DNA of 15,680 nucleotides, taken from positions 1 to 15,680 of the forward strand of contig CAYGVS010000024.1 of the NCBI GenBank assembly GCA_964353635.1. The letters run 5' to 3'. Below the pieces are notes generated by a model. That model did no database searches and was not told where the DNA came from. It saw only the letters and a program-made list of their open reading frames with translations. Below, piece by piece: positions 11,798-15,680 of the stretch. The DNA is from JAPLVB01 sp964353635 (lineage in GTDB: Archaea > Aenigmatarchaeota > Aenigmatarchaeia > QMZP01). A program made the translations under genes and the position numbers. How positions within the stretch are numbered: the stretch's first letter is position 1; every line of letters starts with the position of its first letter.

Positions 11798-12351
11798 CAG
11801 TCCAGATTCCTGAAGAAAGCCTCTATGTAATCCGCCTTCTTCAGGCCGTAATCCAGCATGTATGCATGCTCGAACACGTCCATCACGAGCACAGGCATGG
11901 CCCCTGCAAGATGCCCCACATCATGCTCATTAATCCATACGTTGAACAGCCTCTCTGATGTGCGGTCATAATAGAGCACGACCCAGCCTATCCCACGCAT
12001 GGCGCCCATTCCCCTGAAATCTTTCTCCCACTTCTCGAACGAACCCCATTCCTCCTCTATCTTCATGAAAAGGTCTGAGTTGCGGTCCAGGGGCTTCCCG
12101 CCTTTTACCAAGTTCCAGAAATAGAGCTCGTGGAGGCGCATCCCATTGAACTCCCACCCGAATCTCCTGTTAAGCTCAGCAAATTCCGGCGCAGAGAACT
12201 TACCCTCCTTCTCCATCGCAACCAATATGTCATTCAGCTTGTTCATGTTAGATACATAACCCTGATAAAGGGTGAAATGGTTCTTCAGAAGGGCTTCTGA
12301 GAATCCTGCTGTTCCAAGCAGGTGGTCGAAATTCTTAGGCGAAAAAGGCAT
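11764..12351 (-). CDS. sod: Superoxide dismutase, Fe/Mn family
   Basis: A 195-aa enzyme converting superoxide to oxygen and hydrogen peroxide in the cytoplasm. The four metal ligands are present: His25 (KNHFTLY), His74 (MRLHELYFWNL), Asp158 and His162 in MDVFEHAYMLDYG. The usual signature is D-x-W-E-H-A-Y; here Trp is replaced by Phe, and the first helix lacks the common HH pair after the first ligand, placing it in a divergent branch. The metal (Fe or Mn) cannot be read off. ATG 12351 follows a GGAGGTG (12358-12364, 6-base spacer); an in-frame GTG at 12366 would overlap that site and is rejected. The TATA box is at 12390-12398. The start signals suggest high expression. Its 3' end is duplicated at 10120-10153. 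Confidence 0.9.
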   Translation of the reverse strand: MPFSPKNFDHLLGTAGFSEALLKNHFTLYQGYVSNMNKLNDILVAMEKEGKFSAPEFAELNRRFGWEFNGMRLHELYFWNLVKGGKPLDRNSDLFMKIEEEWGSFEKWEKDFRGMGAMRGIGWVVLYYDRTSERLFNVWINEHDVGHLAGAMPVLVMDVFEHAYMLDYGLKKADYIEAFFRNLDWKTCVERFDRK

Positions 12352-12547
12352 AAGGAACACCTCCACTAAAGAAAATTTGAATCCAAGGCTTAAATAAAGG
12401 AATCCAGACTGGTTTTCACTACCCCTTCGTCCTCTATGGAAATCCCTTAGATGGGCCGCTTTGTGCTTTTTTTAGAAGGAATTCCATAGGAAATGAACCT
12501 TTGTCCATAAGAAACCAAGGTTAATGTAAACATTGGAGTATAGAAAA
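12352..12547. other. Intergenic region upstream of sod with several small dyads
   Basis: No protein gene is seen. It holds the sod Shine-Dalgarno (12358-12364) and TATA box (12390-12398), plus inverted repeats: CTATGGAA (12434-12441) with TTCCATAG (12482-12489), AACCTT (12496-12501) with AAGGTT (12517-12522), and AATGT/ACATT near 12523-12534. These could be regulator sites for sod or for the small-RNA unit that follows. A run of T at about 12467-12473 would suit a short transcript end. Confidence 0.4.
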
Positions 12548-12559
12548 GTATTTAAATAC
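12548..12559 (+). promoter_or_regulatory. TATA box of the candidate small RNA
   Basis: GTATTTAAATAC is a 12-base perfect palindrome holding a strong TATA element. At the window's usual spacing it predicts transcription start near 12578 on the plus strand, where no protein gene follows. Confidence 0.5.
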
Positions 12560-12577
12560 CCTATGACATTATAATAT

Positions 12578-12648
12578 TACCGCTAAGGGGAGAGGGGAGA
12601 GGAAAGGGAGCCTCTTATCGCGATGTTCGTGGATAAGGGCTCCTTTTT
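12578..12648 (+). ncRNA. Candidate small RNA with its own promoter and terminator hairpin
   Basis: Predicted start is near 12578 from the TATA box. The RNA would be about 70 bases: a purine-rich segment with several G runs (12587-12608), then a long hairpin. Arms 12602-12612 and 12638-12648 pair (11 bp including two G-U), with T12613 bulged, continued by 12614-12619 with 12632-12637 (6 bp) and a 12-base loop. The 3' arm ends in TTTTT. There is no downstream plus-strand gene, since the next gene converges and ends at 12654. A 16-codon open frame starts at the ATG in the loop and ends after the hairpin, but there is no reason to prefer it. No known RNA family is recognised; the G-rich part resembles Shine-Dalgarno sequences and could be an anti-anti-SD decoy, which is speculative. 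Confidence 0.5.
12602..12648 (+). terminator. Strong hairpin with T-run
   Basis: A 17-bp bulged stem with its 3' arm ending in five T, as described for the candidate small RNA. It may also insulate the convergent YkgJ-like gene, whose stop lies six bases beyond. Confidence 0.6.
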
Positions 12649-12653
12649 CATTT

Positions 12654-13196
12654 TCATTCTAAGGGTATTGTAAACCTAAGGAAAATTCTATTCTTCTTAA
12701 TATTTTCAATTGTAGTATCATCCAATCCAGACATAATTCCCTTGACATTCTTTCTGGTAAAATCGCACCTAAGATCCACTTCAAGAACATTTTTTTCAAA
12801 ATAAATCGGAAAATTCATGCAACCTTTTGGCCGCCTTGTATCTTCATGGATTTGACAATATTTAGTTGAGTTTTCAAATCTTGGACATTTGAAGCCAAGA
12901 TATTCGAACGAGTCATTTGATTTCTTATATAACATTCCTTTCGAAATGAGATCGGATTTCTTTGAATCAAAAAGCGATTGCATTCCCCTCTCAAACTTCG
13001 CCTTTTCAGAATATTGTCTTCTCAGCTCATCCTCATACAAGAAAAAAAGCTGGCCTTCATCGACATCAAGCCTCAAGGCTGCAAGTTTCATGCAGCAATT
13101 ATTTTGGCATTCAGAAAGGCAGTAATCGCTTAATCTGGTCCGCTTCAGATCCTCGATATAATCCTGAAGTGAAAAATTATATTTGGCTTTCCGCAT
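12654..13196 (-). CDS. YkgJ-like cysteine-cluster protein
   Basis: A 180-aa protein of the YkgJ/UPF0153 type, thought to bind zinc or an Fe-S cluster through conserved cysteines. Seen: Cys26, Cys30, Cys34 and Cys35 in YCLSECQNNCCM, and a second group Cys104, Cys114 and Cys126 in GFKCPRF, KYCQIHED and RRPKGCMNFP, matching the family's C-x-F...C.Iye.RP..CR.FP block. Cys144 is extra. Biochemical function is unknown. The gene is distinctly A/T-rich compared with the rhomboid gene beside it, suggesting separate ancestry. ATG 13196 is supported by a TATA-like AATAAATTT at 13217-13225 on its strand, 29 bases upstream; this box overlaps the 3' end of the rhomboid gene. Confidence 0.75.
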   Translation of the reverse strand: MRKAKYNFSLQDYIEDLKRTRLSDYCLSECQNNCCMKLAALRLDVDEGQLFFLYEDELRRQYSEKAKFERGMQSLFDSKKSDLISKGMLYKKSNDSFEYLGFKCPRFENSTKYCQIHEDTRRPKGCMNFPIYFEKNVLEVDLRCDFTRKNVKGIMSGLDDTTIENIKKNRIFLRFTIPLE

Positions 13197-13220
13197 AAAA
13201 TATTGTTCGCAGAAAGAAAT

Positions 13221-13871
13221 TTATTCCTTCATATACCTCTCTTCCCACTCTTCCACATCCTTCTCGCTCAGGGCAGGCTTCTCCTTTGGTGCCCTTAGCT
13301 CTGGATAAATCTTCCTCAGCCAGAACCCATAAGCTGCCCCGAATGCCATCCCAGCTAGGTGAGAGTAATGCGCCACATTGTCCGGATAGAAAACGCCAAG
13401 AAGGTCTAGCCCAGCCCACACGAACAGCGCAGCCAGCACAGGCATGGGGACTCCAAGCACCCAGACCACGCTCCTGGGCCTGAATATCGCGAAGCAGCCC
13501 AGCACTGCGAATATGGCTCCAGAAGCGCCCAGCAGGCTTTGGTAAAAAACCAATCCCACCAAGCCAGCCAGGATGCCTCCTGCAAAAAACACAAGCAGGA
13601 AATTCCGCGAACCGGCCTGCTTCTCGAAAAGGCTGCCGAAGACAGCAAGGGCAAACATATTTGAGTAAAGGTGAACAAAGTCTGAGTGCATGAAGATACT
13701 CGTGATCAGCGTCCAGGGCATGCTCAGCAGGGAACCGCTGGACAAGACAAAATAGGAGTAGAAAAAATCCGGGAAGATTTGGGTGAGCGCGAAAATAATC
13801 ACACAGATTAAAGTCAAATAGAGAGCATACCATCGGAATTCTCGATTGGCGGAGAGATTCTTCAGTTGCAT
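13221..13871 (-). CDS. Rhomboid family intramembrane serine protease
   Basis: A 216-aa polytopic protease that cuts transmembrane helices within the membrane. About six hydrophobic segments are visible, the compact rhomboid core. Catalytic features are intact: GASGAIF with nucleophile Ser117, and HYSHLAGMAFG with His171 as the partner His. The oxyanion-side motif HSDFVHLYSN gives His67 and Asn71, as in GlpG. The C-terminal 28 residues are soluble and acidic (EKPALSEKDVEEWEERY). ATG 13871 follows a TTATAAAT box at 13891-13898 on its strand, 27 bases upstream, consistent with a leaderless mRNA. Substrates are unknown; the tethered regulator and exported proteins at 2847-5375 are possible but untested candidates. 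Confidence 0.9.
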   Translation of the reverse strand: MQLKNLSANREFRWYALYLTLICVIIFALTQIFPDFFYSYFVLSSGSLLSMPWTLITSIFMHSDFVHLYSNMFALAVFGSLFEKQAGSRNFLLVFFAGGILAGLVGLVFYQSLLGASGAIFAVLGCFAIFRPRSVVWVLGVPMPVLAALFVWAGLDLLGVFYPDNVAHYSHLAGMAFGAAYGFWLRKIYPELRAPKEKPALSEKDVEEWEERYMKE

Positions 13872-13922
13872 AAGTTGTTTTGGAAAAATGATTTATAAGC
13901 AATCAGCGGCCATCAGGGATAT

Positions 13923-14294
13923 TCAGTCTTTTAGCAATATCCTCCACACAGGCTTCATGGCCCTTATCCTTTCCAGGTGCTCCCTGCTTATCCCAATACC
14001 ATAGGACTTGCTCGAGCCGTAGAATATTAGCTCCCTCTTCTCTTTGTTCGCAAGGGCTTTCCCAGCGCCCCAGACCTTGTACCAGTCATCCTTAAGCGCG
14101 GGTATATCCCCGCCTGACTGGTCCTTCACAGAAGGCATCTCCCTGTTCAGCCTCTCCCCGATCCCCTTTATCATGAGCGTGTGGAATCCTGTATCCGGCC
14201 CGAATATTATGAAAGGATGGCCTTCGATTTCCATCTGCACAATCTTGTACTCCCCGGAATTCCTGGGCCAGTTCGTGACGAATCTCTCGAGCAT
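13923..14294 (-). CDS. Janus/Ocnus-like (PHPT1-like) protein, copy 1
   Basis: A 123-aa soluble protein. It resembles the Janus/Ocnus family, whose best-known member is the 14-kDa phosphohistidine phosphatase PHPT1. By eye: EYKIVQMEIEG near the N-terminus matches the kY.li.v strand; GFHTLMIKGIGERL places His38 where PHPT1 has its catalytic His53 (EYHADIYDKV); GAGK is followed by RELIFYGSSKSYG, matching GGGr...KKIHVYGySmaYG; and a final helix HLERIRAMKPVWRI matches eKikakYPdYeV. If correct, it may remove phosphate from phosphohistidine. ATG 14294 has TTATAAG at 14317-14323 on its strand, 29 bases upstream. It is homologous to the next gene (14336-14713), with the shared start TNWP and YK(I/V)VQM. 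An alternative is a non-catalytic relative. Confidence 0.55.
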   Translation of the reverse strand: MLERFVTNWPRNSGEYKIVQMEIEGHPFIIFGPDTGFHTLMIKGIGERLNREMPSVKDQSGGDIPALKDDWYKVWGAGKALANKEKRELIFYGSSKSYGIGISREHLERIRAMKPVWRILLKD

Positions 14295-14335
14295 GGTAAA
14301 CTATTTGTGTCACATTCTTATAACTCAAGAAATCA

Positions 14336-14713
14336 TCAATACTTTAGCTTCCATTCAGGATATAGTGACTGCATCTTTTGCAAATGGTCTTTTCTAATAG
14401 CGATTTTGTATCCGTAACTGTCTCCACTAAAAAGTATTTGGTGTTCCATAACGTCTACATCGACCTTCCCGGCTCCCACAACTTCGTACCATTCTGATTT
14501 TAGATCAGGCATCCTCAGGTTATCTATTTTGAAAATCTCTGTATCTTTGGTAGCGGTAAAATTTCTTTTCAACTTATTGCACAACGTTTTAATAATATCA
14601 GAATGCCTATCATCAGAGTCATCCTGAAATCTTACACAAGGTTCTCCGTCCACAACCATCTGAACGACTTTATACTCTTTAGATTCCTTCGGCCAGTTCG
14701 TCAAGTCATCCAT
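14336..14713 (-). CDS. Janus/Ocnus-like (PHPT1-like) protein, copy 2
   Basis: A 125-aa homolog of the neighbouring copy: TNWPKESKEYKVVQMVVDG, RHSDIIKTLCNKLKRN (His37 at the PHPT1 His53 position; the HSDI motif is especially close to PHPT1's HADI), EWYEVVGAGKVD, HQILFSGDSYGYKIAI, and a final YPEWKLKY close to PHPT1's YPDYEV. The coding sequence is visibly more A/T-rich than copy 1, so the pair may not be a simple recent duplication. ATG 14713 is preceded by TTTAAG at 14737-14742 on its strand, 29 bases upstream, overlapping the stop codon of thrS, so it has its own promoter. A single base run of about 40 separates it from copy 1, which also has its own TATA box. Confidence 0.55.
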   Translation of the reverse strand: MDDLTNWPKESKEYKVVQMVVDGEPCVRFQDDSDDRHSDIIKTLCNKLKRNFTATKDTEIFKIDNLRMPDLKSEWYEVVGAGKVDVDVMEHQILFSGDSYGYKIAIRKDHLQKMQSLYPEWKLKY

Positions 14714-14737
14714 AAAAAATAAACGAGAATAAGCTTC

Positions 14738-15680
14738 TTAAACTTTGGGCGCGTTCTCTCTGTTGCGAATCTCCTTCGTGACCTTCTCCAAAAAATCCTC
14801 GAGCTTGACACCGAACTGCACCTTCTTCTCGCCGCGGGTTCTCACCGCGATTGTTTTAGCGGCCTCTTCCTTGTCCCCTATAACAAGCATGTACGAGATC
14901 TTCTGCATCTCCGCATCTCTGACCTTGTATTCCACTGTCTTGTTCTCTGTATCCAGCTCTGCCCGCACGCCTGCTTCAAGCAGCTTCTCATAAACCTTCT
15001 TAGTGGCAGGGTTATTCCTCTCAGTGAAGGAGAGCACGCGAACCTGCACAGGAGCGAGCCACACGGGAAGGTTCCCGTTCAGGTGCTCCAAAAGGACACC
15101 CATGAACCTCTCAATCGCCCCGTATATTGTTCTGTGTATCATGACAGGCGTGTGAGGGGTGTTGTCCTCCCCTATGTATGTTATCTCAAACCTCTCAGGC
15201 ATGGCGAAATCCAGCTGTATGGTCGCGCACTGCCATGTCCTTCCAAGTGAGTCCTTAATGTGGAAGTCTATCTTCGGGCCGTAGAAAGCCCCATCGCCCT
15301 TGTTCACCTTGAATTTTACCTTCTTCTCCTTGAGCACCTTATCAAGGGTGCGCTCAGCCTTGTCCCAAATCTTATCCGAGCCTATCCTCTTCTCAGGCCG
15401 GGTGGACAGCTCCACATGGTAGTCGAACCCGAACTTCTGGTAGAACCTGTGCACCATGTCCATCACGGCTATTATCTCCTTCTTCATCTGCTCCTCTGTG
15501 CAGTATATGTGGGCATCATCCTGCGTGAACTTTATCACCCTGAACAGGCCGGACAAAACCCCGGAGAGTTCCTGCCTGTGGACAGTCCCCAGCTCCGCCA
15601 CTCTCATGGGAAGGTCCCTGTAGGATTTAGGCCGCGACTTGAACACAAGTATGCCTCCCGGGCAGTTCATCGGCTTCACA
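14738..15680 (-). CDS. thrS: Threonine-tRNA ligase, C-terminal part (cut by window edge)
   Basis: The last 313-plus residues of ThrRS, which charges tRNA-Thr. The 5' part lies beyond 15680; the GTG at the edge is an internal Val, not a start. Seen in order: KPMNCPGG; SYRDLPMRVAELGTVHRQELSG (class II motif 2); FTQDDAHIYC; DGAFYGPKIDFHIKDSLGRTWQCATIQLDF; HTPVMIHRTIYGAIERF (motif 3); then the anticodon-binding domain from about LPVWLAPVQVRVL to the end. The three active-site zinc ligands of ThrRS (Cys of NCPG, His of DDAH, His of MIHR) are all present. The residue after CPG, normally His, is Gly. The sequence looks closer to bacterial-type ThrRS than to the archaeal editing-type enzyme, but the decisive N-terminal domain is outside the window. 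Confidence 0.92.
   Translation of the reverse strand, partial: VKPMNCPGGILVFKSRPKSYRDLPMRVAELGTVHRQELSGVLSGLFRVIKFTQDDAHIYCTEEQMKKEIIAVMDMVHRFYQKFGFDYHVELSTRPEKRIGSDKIWDKAERTLDKVLKEKKVKFKVNKGDGAFYGPKIDFHIKDSLGRTWQCATIQLDFAMPERFEITYIGEDNTPHTPVMIHRTIYGAIERFMGVLLEHLNGNLPVWLAPVQVRVLSFTERNNPATKKVYEKLLEAGVRAELDTENKTVEYKVRDAEMQKISYMLVIGDKEEAAKTIAVRTRGEKKVQFGVKLEDFLEKVTKEIRNRENAPKV

Noticed and set aside
12587..12608. G-quadruplex in the G-rich segment
   Set aside because: Only three runs of three or more G are present, so a stable three-tier quadruplex is not supported; only a weak two-tier form would be possible.
12624..12674. 16-codon open frame starting in the loop of the small-RNA hairpin
   Set aside because: It has no ribosome-binding site at a suitable distance, runs through the terminator and overlaps the convergent gene end.
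13177..13902. Long minus-strand open frame of 241 codons across the rhomboid gene
   Set aside because: It is a shadow of the rhomboid gene in another frame; the composition is Gly/Arg/Cys/Pro-rich with no domain, while the rhomboid frame has all catalytic motifs and a promoter.
1..15680. CRISPR arrays, tRNA or rRNA genes, transposases
   Set aside because: No regularly spaced direct repeats, no cloverleaf with a GGTTCRA arm outside coding genes, and no recombinase or transposase motif were seen.

Overview
The window looks archaeal. Almost every stand-alone gene has an A/T-rich TATA-like box whose upstream edge lies 27-30 bases before the start codon, which is the geometry of leaderless archaeal transcripts. 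Shine-Dalgarno sequences (GGAGG, GAGGTG) appear mainly at operon-internal genes and at two leadered genes. Gene content agrees: a DUF63 membrane protein, an archaeal-type cytidylate kinase, a membrane-tethered winged-helix regulator and N-glycosylation sequons in a secreted protein. I cannot name the lineage. An uncultured euryarchaeote or a DPANN-type archaeon would both fit. The thrS core looks close to the bacterial type.

Layout. 1-1330: a 66-aa unknown gene and a DUF63 membrane protein, both on the minus strand. 1453-2802: a GCS2-type carboxylate-amine ligase on the plus strand, sharing a divergent promoter region with DUF63. 2847-5375: envelope genes, comprising a membrane-tethered wHTH regulator and a two-gene unit of a secreted cysteine-repeat protein and a small lipoprotein. 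5545-6204: an orphan HExxH metalloprotein. 6425-7303: an endonuclease IV-like TIM-barrel protein preceded by a long structured leader. 7336-8171: two small secreted FN3-like proteins. 8202-9921: a ZIP metal transporter, an 86-aa protein with an operator-like dyad, and cytidylate kinase. 9908-11731: a 60-aa protein, an autoregulated-looking MNT/HEPN pair and a TPR-like gene. 11764-12351: Fe/Mn superoxide dismutase. 12352-12653: no protein gene, but a likely small-RNA unit with promoter and terminator. 12654-13871: a YkgJ-like cysteine-cluster protein and a rhomboid protease. 13923-14713: two tandem proteins resembling Janus/Ocnus (phosphohistidine phosphatase PHPT1). 14738-15680: the 3' part of thrS.

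Most notable points. (1) The 3' ends of two genes recur as orphan 'tails': the end of the endonuclease IV-like gene at 7753-7776 and the end of sod at 10120-10153. Each copy lies on the far side of a small accessory islet, and in the sod case the islet carries the MNT/HEPN pair. The tails differ from the intact genes largely by synonymous or conservative changes and both end in TAG rather than TAA, suggesting donor-derived joints or att-like footprints. (2) The secreted protein has five exact 31-residue four-cysteine repeats after five looser two-cysteine units. (3) One FN3-like gene seems to start at ATT, placed exactly where its leaderless promoter predicts. (4) A 40-bp imperfect palindrome covers the MNT promoter. 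(5) Two unannotated structured RNAs are likely, at about 6290-6391 and 12578-12648.
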